Below are positions 44,453-55,100 of a stretch of DNA of 64,000 bases, in pieces. A program made the position numbers and the translations under genes. A model generated the notes under the pieces. That model was not told where the DNA came from, did not search any database, and worked only from the letters and a program-made list of their open reading frames with translations. Each line of letters opens with the position of its first letter. Within the stretch, counting starts at the first letter, position 1. Source of the stretch: Streptomyces sp. NBC_00341 (GTDB taxonomy: Bacteria; Actinomycetota; Actinomycetes; Streptomycetales; Streptomycetaceae); NCBI RefSeq assembly GCF_041435055.1, contig NZ_CP108002.1, positions 8,680,001 to 8,744,000 of the forward strand, in the 5' to 3' direction.

Positions 44453-45184
44453 TCACCAGGGCACTTCGCCGGCGTCCTCGAAGAACTTGCCGGTCGGACC
44501 GTCGTCGGGCAGGGTCGCGAGTTTGATGGCGATCGCGGCGCCCTGCTCCGGGGTACGCACACCGCGGAAGCCGTTGAGGTCGGTCGCGACGTAGCCGGGG
44601 CAGCCGGCGTTGATCAGGATGTTCGTACCGCTCAGTTCCCGGGCGTACTGGAGGGTGACAGCGTTCAGGAACGTCTTCGACGGCGCGTACGCCACGGCCA
44701 CCGGACCTGTTGTCTGCTCAGCCGTGGTCCCCGACTGCCGGGTCAGGGAGCCGACACTGCTGGACATGTTCACGATCCGTGGTGAGGCGGAGCGGCGCAG
44801 CAACGGCATCATCGCGTTGGTTACGCGGATGACGCCGATCACGTTGGCCTCCACGACCGTCCGGATGACGGCGGGATCGACCCGGGTGGGCTCCTGCGGC
44901 ATGCCGCCGGTGATGGCCGCGTTGTTGACGAGCACGTCGAGGCGCCCGGCCTGCTCCTCGATCAGCCGTGCGGCGGCGGTCGCGCTCGCGTCGTCGGTCA
45001 CGTCCAGCGGTACGCCGAACGCGTCGACGCCGCCCGCGCGCAGCCTCTCCACCGCGGCGCTCCGTCGCTCATCGTCGCGGGCGCCGATGCCGACGCTCCA
45101 GCCGAGGGCGCCCAGGCCCGCGGCGATCTCGTAGCCAATTCCCTTGTTCGCGCCGGTGACCAGCGCAATCGTTCGTTCGCTCAT
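44453..45184 (-). CDS. Short-chain dehydrogenase/reductase
   Basis: 243 residues, classical SDR. Cofactor motif VTGANKGIGYEIAAGL (about 9-24), NNAAI (about 84-88) and the catalytic Ser and Tyr-x-x-x-Lys as NMSSSVGSL and VAYAPSKTFLNAV (about 145-165). It is like carbonyl reductases of the NAD(P)-dependent group. The start is ATG at 45184; ATG at 45193 with GAGGA 4 bases upstream is an alternative. It is divergent from a LysR gene, which probably controls it. Confidence 0.85.
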   Translation of the reverse strand: MSERTIALVTGANKGIGYEIAAGLGALGWSVGIGARDDERRSAAVERLRAGGVDAFGVPLDVTDDASATAAARLIEEQAGRLDVLVNNAAITGGMPQEPTRVDPAVIRTVVEANVIGVIRVTNAMMPLLRRSASPRIVNMSSSVGSLTRQSGTTAEQTTGPVAVAYAPSKTFLNAVTLQYARELSGTNILINAGCPGYVATDLNGFRGVRTPEQGAAIAIKLATLPDDGPTGKFFEDAGEVPW

Positions 45185-45241
45185 GGGAACCATGCTGTCC
45201 TCGGAGCTCGGCGGAGTCCAAGACCGATCGGGTGGACACCG

Positions 45242-45270
45242 ATACCGACAGGGTATTGATTCCGGATACC
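45242..45270. promoter_or_regulatory. Probable LysR operator
   Basis: ATACC-GACAG-GGTAT (45242-45256) is followed by ATACC (45266-45270), so GGTAT-N9-ATACC overlaps it, in the LysR T-N11-A style. It lies between the divergent SDR and LysR genes. Confidence 0.5.
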
Positions 45271-45278
45271 GTGGCGGC

Positions 45279-46127
45279 ATGGAGACCCGGGAACTGCGCT
45301 ATTTCGTCGCTGTCGCCGAAGAATTGCACTTCGGGCGCGCCGCGCAGCGGCTCAAGATCGCGCAGCCGCCTCTGTCACGGGCGATCCAGCAGCTCGAACG
45401 CCGCCTCGGTGCAGCGCTGCTCGATCGGACCAGCCGCACCGTTACGCTGACCGAGGCCGGCTCGGTGCTGTTGGTGGAGGGCAGGGCGGCCCTCGACGCG
45501 GTCGACGCCGCCGAACGCCGGGCCCGCCGCGCCGCACTTTCCGCGACCGGCAGCCCCGGGCTGGTCCTGGTCACGAAAGCCAGTGCGTCCAGAGAACTGC
45601 TGGCGAATCTGCTGGACACGTATGCCGCCAAACCCGGCGCGGTCCCCATCGACGTCATCCTGTGCGGCCCGTCCGAGCAGCAACGACTCCTGCGCCAGGG
45701 CCGGGCCGACGTGGCCCTGCTGCACCGGCCGTTCGACTCGACGGCCGGGTTCGACGCAGAAGAGCTCGGCACGGAAGGCCAGGTCGTGGTCCTGCCGTCC
45801 GGACATCCGCTCACCTCCCGGGCCCATGTGCGCATGGCCGATATCAGCGATCTGCCTGGCCTGCCCCTGCCGCGCTGGCCCGACCCCGACGGTACCTACC
45901 CGCCCGGCCCCGGCCCGCAGGTCCGCGACCACGCGCAGTTGTTGCAGCTCGTCGCACTCGGTCGTGCTTGCGCGGTCTCACCGGAGTCGTGCCGAGCCCA
46001 ACTTCACGGCGACCTCGCGGCCGTGCCCGTGCTGGACGCCCCGACAGTCACCACCGTGATCGCCTGGCCGCCCCACAGCCGGTCCGGAGCCGTCGCCGAC
46101 CTTGTCCGGACTGCGACGGGTCTCTAA
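45279..46127 (+). CDS. LysR-family transcriptional regulator
   Basis: 282 residues. N-terminal winged helix METRELRYFVAVAEELHFGRAAQRLKIAQPPLSRAIQQLERRLG (1-44) and an effector domain with VDVILCGPSEQQRLLRQGRADVALLHRP. It is divergent from the SDR gene. The effector is unknown. ATG at 45279 is the natural start, right after the operator. Confidence 0.87.
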   Translation: METRELRYFVAVAEELHFGRAAQRLKIAQPPLSRAIQQLERRLGAALLDRTSRTVTLTEAGSVLLVEGRAALDAVDAAERRARRAALSATGSPGLVLVTKASASRELLANLLDTYAAKPGAVPIDVILCGPSEQQRLLRQGRADVALLHRPFDSTAGFDAEELGTEGQVVVLPSGHPLTSRAHVRMADISDLPGLPLPRWPDPDGTYPPGPGPQVRDHAQLLQLVALGRACAVSPESCRAQLHGDLAAVPVLDAPTVTTVIAWPPHSRSGAVADLVRTATGL

Positions 46128-46326
46128 GGGCTGCCCCGGCTCACTACCCTGCCCGCCAACTCACGTGCACAGCATGATGAGTTCACTGTTCACTGGACTT
46201 TTCGTGCTGCGATGGGAGGCGGGCCGGTCGGCGAGAGAGGCACGGCGGCGGGGTTCGTAGCTGCACGATGGCGGCGATTCGCGTCCTCGGTGCAACGCGA
46301 CGTTCCTGCTTGGCTAGGGTGCAACC

Positions 46327-46866
46327 ATGGCCACCGCCCGCGCCCACGAACCCGTCCTGCTGGACCCCAAGGGTCCGGTGATCACTGCAATCGCGTGCAC
46401 TGTGGGCGCGGTTCTGTTCCTCGGTGCGGGAGGGGTCTTCGTCTATGTCACCGTCCGCACTGTCGCCGACCTCGATGAGACCGGCAACGGGTGGGTGTGG
46501 GCCGGCGCGGGCCTCGCCCTTGCAGCGGCGTTCGTCGCCTGCGTCGGGTTGTCCACCATCCTCTTCGCCCGTGAGGAACGGCGGGCCACGCTCCAGCTCG
46601 CCGCCCTCGGCGTCGACGCGACCGCCCTGGTTCTGGCGGTTGCCTCAGCCCCGCCGACCAACGACTACCACCACCAGGTCCGGCTCCTGATGCGTATCAG
46701 CGGCCCCGGTTTCGAACCCTTCGAGTGCGGCAACGAAGTCCCGAAGTACCGGTTCGGCGGCGCCACGCAGGGGACCGTGCTGCCGGCCCGGGTCAACCCG
46801 GTCACCCGCGCGTTCACCATCGAGCGACCGCCTGCGCCCCCGGCCCCCGCAGCCGGAGACGCATAG
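46327..46866 (+). CDS. Small membrane protein with a C-terminal soluble domain
   Basis: 179 residues. Two membrane helices, ITAIACTVGAVLFLGAGGVFV (about 19-39) and WVWAGAGLALAAAFVACVGLS (about 56-76), are followed by a soluble part with VRLLMRISGPGFEPFECGNEVPKYRFGGATQGTVLPARVNPVTRAFTIE. This domain has no family I can name. A TAGGGT -10 ends at 46320, so transcription probably begins at the ATG at 46327, leaderless. Confidence 0.65.
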   Translation: MATARAHEPVLLDPKGPVITAIACTVGAVLFLGAGGVFVYVTVRTVADLDETGNGWVWAGAGLALAAAFVACVGLSTILFAREERRATLQLAALGVDATALVLAVASAPPTNDYHHQVRLLMRISGPGFEPFECGNEVPKYRFGGATQGTVLPARVNPVTRAFTIERPPAPPAPAAGDA

Positions 46867-46955
46867 CGGGGACGCGGACCGCTTCCCGTGTTTGGTCGTC
46901 GTTTCACATGGCGAGGTGCGAGCGGCGGCCGGCGGGCAGGGCCTCCGGCCCCGGC

Positions 46956-47780
46956 TCAGCCCTGCGCCAGCTCCGCCACGGGCTGCCACTTCTCCCACAC
47001 GGCGAGTCGCTGCTCGTAGTCGGCCTTGGCGATGCCCAGCGGCGCCGCGCCGAAGAAGCAGCGCAGCGGCGGCTCGTCGGCGTCGACGATCTCCAGCACG
47101 GCGGCGGCGGACGCCGCAGGGTCGCCCGGTGTACCGACACGCTTGCGGCGCTGCTCCTGCACCTCCTTGTGGAAGTCGGCGTACGCGGGCAACGGGTCGG
47201 ACGTGCTCGATGACGAACCCGCCCAGTCGGTGGCGAAGCCTCCCGGCTCGATCAGCGTGACCTTGATGCCGAACGGCGCCACTTCCTGGGCCAGCGCCTG
47301 GCTGATGCCTTCGAGCGCCCACTTCGACGCGTGGTAGATCCCGACCAGCGGGAAGGCGCTGATGCCTCCGATGGAAGAGACCTGGAGAATATGGCCGCTA
47401 CCCTGCTCGCGCAGCAGCGGCAGTGCCGCCTGGGTGATCCACAGGGCGCCGAACAGGTTGGTGTCCAGTTGTGCGCGCGCCTCGGCCTCGGTGAGTTCCT
47501 CGACCAAGCCGAAGTGGCCGTAACCGGCGTTGTTGACCACCACGTCAAGACGCCCGAACCGTTCGTGCGCCTGCTGTACGGCGGCGAAGCCGGCGTCACG
47601 GTCCGTCACGTCGAGACGTAGAGGCAGCAGCCGTTCTCCGTACTTCTCGCGCAGGTCACCCAGTGTGGAGAGGTCGCGCGCGGTCGCGGCCACCGAATCG
47701 CCGCGTTCGAGGGCGGCGATGGCCCACTCCCTGCCGAAGCCGCGCGAGGCGCCGGTGATGAACCAGATCTTCTGCGTCAT
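46956..47780 (-). CDS. Short-chain dehydrogenase/reductase (retinol-dehydrogenase-like)
   Basis: 274 residues, classical SDR. FITGASRGFGREWAIAALERG (7-27), NNAGYGHFGLVEE (about 83-95), QVSSIGG then YHASKWALEGISQALAQEV (about 134-163) with Tyr and Lys of the active site. The C-terminal part is typical of oxidoreductases acting on ketones or alcohols. ATG at 47780 has TGGAGGAG about 7 bases upstream. Alone on its strand; its 5' side borders the NRPS cluster leader. Confidence 0.85.
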   Translation of the reverse strand: MTQKIWFITGASRGFGREWAIAALERGDSVAATARDLSTLGDLREKYGERLLPLRLDVTDRDAGFAAVQQAHERFGRLDVVVNNAGYGHFGLVEELTEAEARAQLDTNLFGALWITQAALPLLREQGSGHILQVSSIGGISAFPLVGIYHASKWALEGISQALAQEVAPFGIKVTLIEPGGFATDWAGSSSSTSDPLPAYADFHKEVQEQRRKRVGTPGDPAASAAAVLEIVDADEPPLRCFFGAAPLGIAKADYEQRLAVWEKWQPVAELAQG

Positions 47781-48465
47781 GGTGTGCTCCTCCAGAAACC
47801 CGTCATCCGCTCGGACAACATCTCCCGCCAGACAACACCTTCGAGTGGACTCGAAGGCAAACGGTTCGGTGCGTGGCGGCCGCCGAAAACGCTGAGATCG
47901 GCTGTGCCCCGGCCGACGGCGGGCCGGTCTCACGCCGTGCGACGGACGCCCCTTTCCCTCACCTTGGCTGGGCGGGGACGGGGCGCAGACGGGGCGCGTA
48001 CCCGGCGTACGGGAGCGCGGTGTGATCTGGGTGTGTCAGAACGTCAGCGGGCGTACGCCGCCGGTTATCCAAATTTGAACGGGTCGTATTGAGTGATACT
48101 CGCACAATAGGGACATGGGGTGGCTGAATGTTTCTGTTGTGATCCCACTGGCATATGTCTCGGGGGTGTCTCGGCCGTTGTAGGCCCATTGGGTACTCGC
48201 GGGCAATGGGCTGAATTTGCATCTTCGGCCGTCGAAGGTCCTCTATTGTGATTGGCGTGAGCGAGCCAAGTCGGGGGAGTCCGGCTCGGTCATCGGTGTA
48301 ACGTCGGTATCCCGAGGCGTAACGAATCTTCGCCCGCGTGGTCGAGATATCGCACCGTGAGGGGCGGGCGGTTCGGCGGGTCGCTGCGGACGTCGATTTG
48401 CGGCGCGCCCGAAAAAGGCTGATGAACATGCCGTGGAAAGTGTGAGAACAAGTGGGGGGACGGTC
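47781..48465. promoter_or_regulatory. Upstream region of the MbtH-NRPS cluster
   Basis: 685 bases without a supported gene. Candidates for control sites are the perfect palindrome GGCGTACGCC (48050-48059), the inverted repeat GCCCATTG...CAATGGGC (48184-48191 and 48204-48211), and three TCGGTxx heptamers (48286, 48293 and 48304), the last two 11 bases apart as in SARP sites. No iron box was found. Confidence 0.4.
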
Positions 48466-48705
48466 GTGACCAATCCTTTCGATGACGAGTCGGGGCGGTT
48501 CGTGACGCTGGTGAATGGCGAGGGTCAGTACTCGCTGTGGCCGGCGCACATCGAAATCCCGGGCGGCTGGAGCGTGGGCGGCCCGGAAGGATCGCGTCAG
48601 GAGTGTCTGGACGCGATCGAGGCCGGGTGGACCGATATGCGGCCCACCAGCCTGGTGCGGATGATGGAGGCCGACGCCGGACAGGGGACGCGTCCGAGCC
48701 CTTGA
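48466..48705 (+). CDS. MbtH-like NRPS accessory protein
   Basis: 79 residues, exact family length. MbtH proteins bind A domains and help them fold or work. All signature positions are present: NPFDDESG, the NGEGQYSLWP stretch, IPGGWSVGG, and IEAGWTDMRPTSL. The GTG at 48466 has GGGGGG 6 bases upstream. It precedes the NRPS gene by 395 bases in the same direction. Both products very likely act together. Confidence 0.95.
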   Translation: MTNPFDDESGRFVTLVNGEGQYSLWPAHIEIPGGWSVGGPEGSRQECLDAIEAGWTDMRPTSLVRMMEADAGQGTRPSP

Positions 48706-49100
48706 TGTCGCCGTGGACGGCCACCAGGCCGAGCATGTCCGGCGCTCCAGTCCGATCGCCTTCGCTCGCAATCGAGCAGAATCGATCAGGCTGGAGCGGT
48801 AATCGTTCACGCATGGCGCATGAGCGATCATGTTGCCTTTATTTGGCTTTCGTGAATCATTGATGGACTGCCTGGCGGATCGTCCTCGATATGTGAGGTC
48901 AGTGGAGTGACTGTCGATGGAGTGACTGCCGATCCACTGGGTCGGCAGGGGCTCCATCAGTATCGATGCCAAGGGTTCGGCGACGTTTCTCTCTGATTTC
49001 ATCTGCCCGCTTTCGGCTGAAGGCGATGCGTCGGCGCGGGCGATTTTGTCGCGCCCTCTTCGTCCCCCCGTAAAAACTCTCCCCGAAGGTGTGATCCGGC
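48706..49100 (+). promoter_or_regulatory. Leader between mbtH and the NRPS gene
   Basis: 395 bases with lower G+C. GGAGTGACTGTCGAT (48904-48918) is directly followed by GGAGTGACTGCCGAT (48919-48933). CAGTGGA (48900-48906) and TCCACTG (48933-48939) flank the pair and can form a stem. This may be a second promoter-operator or an RNA leader. No gene is supported here. Confidence 0.45.
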
Positions 49101-52100
49101 ATGCGCGAAAACAACTCCGACTCCTCAGGCCCTGTTTCCGAAGATTTGTTCGGGGTGACCGCGGCTCAACAAGGGGTCTGGTACGGGCAACTGGTCGATC
49201 CACAGAGCCCCAAATACAACATCGGGGAATGCGTCGAGGTTCGGGGCGGCCTCGACGAGGTGTTATTCGCCGCCGCGCTCGACCGGGCCGCCGCACTGTG
49301 CGACAGCCTCAACACCGTGTTCGTCACCGAGGACGGCGCGGTCCGCCAGCGTGTCGTCCGCCGCTCCCCGGACGCGACCAGCCTGCTCCGCCGGGTCGAC
49401 CTGTCCGATGCCGACGACCCCATCGGCGCGGTCGAACGCTACCTGGCCGACGACATGGCCGCCGTCGACACGATCGAGGCCCCGTCCCACCACTTCGCCC
49501 TGCTCCGCATCAGCGACCGACTGCACTACTGGTACGTGAGGTTCCACCACATAGCCGTCGACGGCCTCGGCGGCTCCGTTTTCACCCGCACCGTGGCCGA
49601 CCTCTACGGGCGCGCGGTGCGGGGCGAGAACCTCGACACGGCCGAGGTGCCCGCCGCGTCCCTGCGCGGTCTCGTCGCCGACGAGGCGGCCTACCTCGAA
49701 TCGGACCGCTACGAGGCCGACCGCGCCTACTGGACCGGCCGATTCGCGGACCTGGCCGCCGATCGCGCCGCATCGGACCCCCACGGCACTGCTGACACGC
49801 ACGCCGGCCGGGCGCTCATCCGCCGGCGCACCGACGCTCCTGCGCCGGTCACCCTCGACGCACCGGAGATCCGGCTGCACACCGGCGATGCGCTGCCCGT
49901 CGCCGTCCTCGACGGCCTGCGCACGATCGCCTCCGCCAACCGCACCACGTGGAGCGCCGTCCTCGTGAGCGCGGTCGCCGCCTACATCGGCCGGGCCACC
50001 GGAACGCAGGACGTCACCGTGGGCCTCGCCTCCAACGGCCGTCACAGCGGACTCCGCCACATCGTCGGCATGACCTCCAACATCCTGCCGCTGCGCCTCA
50101 CCGTCACCCCCGAGATGACGGTCAGCTCCCTCGTACGCGCCGTCGCCGCCGAGATGCGCGGCGCCCTGCGGCACCGCCGGTTCTCCCGCGAACAGCTGGC
50201 GCGTGAGCTGAACATGGCCGACGGCGCGGCCCGCCTCACCGGTGTCGTCGTCAACATCATGGGCTACGACTACGACTTGGACTTCGCCGGCAGCCCCGGC
50301 GCCTCCCGCGTGCTGTCCGTCGGACCGGCCGACGACGTGTCCTTCTTCGTCTCGGAACGGGCCGATGACAAAGGGCCGTTGATCGGATTCGACGCCAGCC
50401 CGGAGCTCTACGGGATGGAGGACGTGCGGCTGCTCCAGCAGGCCGTCGTCTCCTTCCTGTCCGCTCTCGCCGACGCGGACCACGACCTCCCGCTGTGCGA
50501 CCTGCCGTTCCTCGACGAGGCCGCCACCGAGGCCCTCCGCGCACAAGGGCGCGGTGCCGCCATGCCGCCGGAGGCCGTGGCATCGAGCCTGCCGGAGGCC
50601 TTCGGCGCGCAGGCCCGCCGGACGCCCGACGCCCCTGCCGTGGTGGACGGCGCGGACACGCTCACGTACCGGGAGCTGGCCGGAGCGGCGGAGGACCTCG
50701 CGGGTGCGCTGGCCGGCTGGGGCATCGGCGCCGAGGACGGCGTCGGCGTGCTCGTCGGCCGCTCGGCGGCCGTGCTCTGCGCCACGCTCGGCGCGGTCCG
50801 CGCCGGAGCGGCGTACGTACCGATGGACGCGGCCTGGCCCGGCGAACGGCTCGACCGCGTCAGGGAAGCGGCCCGCGTACGCGCCCTGGTGGCCGACGAG
50901 GCGACGGCCCGGCAGCCCTGGGTGCGGGAGCAGACAGCCGCGGGTCTGCCCCTGATCGTCCTCGACGCGCTCGGCGGTGTCCTGCGCGGCGCCCCGCCGC
51001 GGCCGGGACCGCTGCCGCGCACGATCCGCGGTGACCGGCTCGCCTACGTGATGTTCACCTCCGGGTCCACCGGACTCCCCAAGGGTGTCGGCGTCACCCA
51101 CGCCGACGTCCTCGCGCTGGCCGCCGACAGCACCTGGACGGGCGGCGTCTGCGACGCGGTGCTGATGCACTCGGCGTACGTCTTCGACGCCGCCACCTTC
51201 GAGATCTGGGCGCCGCTCCTCAACGGCGGCCGCGTGGTCGTCGCGCCCCCCGGCGTCCTGGAGGCACGGGGCCTCCACGACACGGTCGAGCGGCACGGAG
51301 TCACCGCGCTGTTCCTGACGACGGCCCTGTTCAACGTGATGGCCGAGGCGGACCCGGCCGCGTTCGCCGGGCTCCGCATGGTCGCCGCCGGCGGTGAGGC
51401 GGCGACGCCGGACCTGATGCAGCGGGTGGCCGCCGCGACGCCAGGCACCCGCGTCCTGCACGTCTACGGCCCCACGGAGACCACGACCTTCGCCACCCGC
51501 CACCCGGTCGCCCCCGGTATCGGGGGCGTTCCGCCCATCGGCCGGGCCCTCGACGGGATGCGCCTGTACGTCCTGGACGACACCCTCGCCATGGTGCCGC
51601 CCGGTGTCGTGGGGGAGCTGTACGTCGGCGGCCACGGCGTCGCCCGCGGCTACCAGGGCAACCCCGCGCTGACGGCCACCCGGTTCGTCGCGGACCCGCA
51701 CGACGCGTCGGGCCGCCGGATGTACCGCACGGGCGACCTCGTGCGCTGGAGCGCTCGCGGCGACATCGAGTACGTCGGGCGGGCGGACGGCCAGATCAAA
51801 CTCCGCGGTTTCCGCATCGAGCCGGCCGAGACCGAGAACGTCCTGCTGGCCGCCCCGGACGTACGGGCCGCCTGCGTCGTGGTCCGTGAGGACATACCGG
51901 GCGACCGCCGGCTCGTCGCCTATGTCGTACCGGCTCCCGGTACCCGGCCGGACGCTTCCGCCCTGGCCCGCCGAGTGGGCCGCGCACTGCCCGCGTACAT
52001 GGTGCCCTCCGCGTTCGTGACGCTGGACGCACTGCCCCTGAACCCCAACGGCAAGGTCGACCGGCGCGCTCTGCCCGCACCCCGCGCCGTCACGGCCGGG

Positions 52101-55100
52101 GGCCGTGCCCCGCGCACCCCCTACGAGGAGGTCCTGGCCGGTCTCTTCGCCGACATCCTCGGCGTGGCGGCGGTCGGTATCGACGACAACTTCTTCGCTC
52201 TGGGCGGCCACTCACTGCTCGCCACCCGTCTCACCGGCCGGGTGCGGACGGCCCTGGGCGCCGAACTCGGCCTGGGCACCCTCTTCGACCACCCCACCGT
52301 CGCTTCCCTCGCCGCGGTCCTGGACACCGCCGGTGCGACCCGGCCCGTCCTCTCCCCGCAGCAGCGGCCCGAAGCGGTGCCGCTGTCCTTCGCGCAGCAG
52401 CGCCTCTGGTTCCTCAACCGGGCGGAGGGCCCCGACAGCAGCTACAACGTCCCGCTCGTCCTCGAACTCGACGGCCCCCTGGACGCGGACGCCCTGCGCG
52501 GCGCCCTCGCCGACGTGGTCGCCCGGCACGAGAGCCTGCGCACGGTCTTCGCCGAGCACGACGGCGTCGCCCGCCAGGAAGTCCTGGACGCGGACGCCGC
52601 CGCCTCGCTCGTCCCCCTCGCCGTCGAACAGCCCCGGGCCGACGACAACGCCGGCAGCTGGACCGAGGAGACGGTGCGTCACCTGACCACCGCACCCTTC
52701 GACCTCGCGGGCGACACCGCGATCCGGGCCCATCTGCTCCGCCTGGGGACCGACCGCCACGTCCTCGTCCTCGTCCTGCACCACGTCGTCGCGGACGGCT
52801 GGTCCCTCGCCCCGCTCAGCCGCGACCTCACAGCCGCCTACCGCGCCAGGAGCGAGGGCACGGGCGGCGGCGGCCCGGACTGGGCTCCGCTGCGCGTGCA
52901 GTACGCCGACTACGCCCTCTGGCAGCGCCGGCTGCTCGGCGACGACAGCGACCCGGACAGCCTGGGCGCCCGACAGGCCGACTTCTGGAAGGAGGCGCTG
53001 CACGGCGCCCCCGACCTGCTGGACCTGCCCCTCGACCGCCCCCGCCCGGCCGTGCCCAGCCACCGGGGCGACGCCGTCCCCTTCGAGCTGCCCGCCGCCG
53101 CGCACGCCGACCTCACCCGGCTCGCCCGCACCGCCGGCTGCACGCCCTTCATGGTGCTCCAAGCGGCCCTCGCCGTGACGCTTCAGACCCACGGCGCCGG
53201 TTCCGACATCCCGCTGGGCACCGCCGTGGCCGGACGCACCGACGAGGCCCTGGACGACCTGGTCGGGTTCTTCGTCAACACCGTCGTCCTGCGCGCGGAC
53301 CTGTCAGGCGACCCGCCGTTCCGGCAACTCCTCGACAGGGTCAAGGAGTTCGACATCGCCGCCCTCAGCCACGGCGACATCCCCTTCGAGCGGATCGTGG
53401 AGGCCGTCAACCCCGAACGGTCCGGCGACCACCACCCCCTCTTCCAGACCATGCTGGTCCTTCAGAACCAGGAGCGTACGAGTCTCGATCTGCCGGGCGT
53501 CACCGTCCACGACCGGTCGCGGCACCGCGGGGGCAGCAAGTTCGACCTGACGTTCTCTCTCACCGAAGTGACGGGACCCGCAGAAGAATCCCGGAGCACG
53601 AGATCCGCCGGAGTCACCAGACCCGCCGGGACCGGGGGACAGGCCGACCCGCCGCGGAGCGCCGCCACGGGCCCCCTGCCCGGCGCCGCAGACGTCGGCG
53701 GAGGCATCCGCGGCTACCTGGAGTACGCGACCGACCTCTTCGACGCCGCCACCGCGCGCGCCCTGAGCGCCCGGTTCGCCCACGTCCTCACCCTGGCCGT
53801 GGCAGACCCGGGCCGGCCCATCAGCGACCTGGACCCGCTCACCCCCGCCGAGCGGGACCGCCTCCTGGCGCGGGGACGCGGAGCGGAGCGGCCCCTGCCC
53901 TCCCGTACCGTCACCGAAGCGGTCCGGGAACGGGCCGCGCGCGAACCCCGTGCCCTCGCCGTGCGCGACGCGCACACGAGCCTCACCTACGCCGAGCTCG
54001 ACGCACGCGCCGACACCCTCGCCCACCTCCTGCGCGAACGCGGCGCGCGCCGTGAGACCAGGGTGGCCATCGCGGCGCCGCCCTCCGTGGACACCGTCGT
54101 CGCCATGCTGGCCGTGCTGCGGGCCGGCGCCGCCTACCTGCCGGTCGACCCGCAGTACCCGGCCGCCCGCATCCGCCACATGCTGGCGGACGCCCGCCCC
54201 GTCCTGCTGCTCACCACCACGGACGTCCACGCCGAGCTGTCCGACTGCGGCGTACCCTGGCTCGCCCTCGACACCCCGGCCGCTCCGGTCACGGGCCGTG
54301 CCGGGCGCATCCTGGACACACCCCACCCGGCGGACCCCGCGTACGTCATCTACACCTCGGGATCCACCGGCCGCCCGAAGGGCGTGGTCGTCTCGCACGC
54401 CGCACTGGCCAACCACATGGCCTGGATGGCGGGGCACCTGGCGATCACTCCGGACGACAGGGTGCTCGCCCGCACCTCCTCCAGCTTCGACGCCTCCGTG
54501 TGGGAGCTCTGGCTCCCGCTGATGAACGGCGCCGAAGTCTGCCTGCTGCCGGACGGGGCCAACACCGAACCCCGCGCCCTGGTCTCCTGGATGAGCCGAT
54601 TCGGCGTCACCGTCGCCCAGTTCGTCCCCTCCCACCTGACCCTCGTGCTCACCGAGGCGGCGCACGCCGCGCCGCTCCCCGGCCTGCGCGCCGTGCTGTG
54701 CGGCGGCGAACCGCTGCCGCGCGCTCTCGCCGACGAGGTCGCCGAGCTGTGGCGGGCCGAGGTGCACAACCTCTACGGACCGACCGAGGCCACCATCGAC
54801 GCCACCGCCCACCGGATCGACGTGCCGGGAGACGGCGGGCACGCGGAGTCCGGCACACCGTACGAGACCGTGCCGATCGGCCGCCCCGTCGACACCATGC
54901 GTGTCTACGTCCTCGACGGCCGGCTGCGGCCCGTCGCTCCGGGCGTCACCGGTGAGCTGTACCTGTCGGGTCCCAACCTCGCCCGCGGCTACCTCGACCG
55001 CCCCGGCCTGACCGCCGCGCGATTCGTCGCCGACCCGTTCGACGGGGCGGGCGCGCGGATGTACCGGACGGGCGACCTCGTGCGCTGGAACCACCAAGGT

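Noticed and set aside
47781..48465. Iron box (DmdR/IdeR type) upstream of mbtH, expected if the product is a siderophore
   Set aside because: No sequence close to the 19-bp iron box was found, so a siderophore role is not supported by this region.
48899..49114. Short minus-strand frame overlapping the NRPS start
   Set aside because: No ribosome site or family; the basic composition and position suggest chance.
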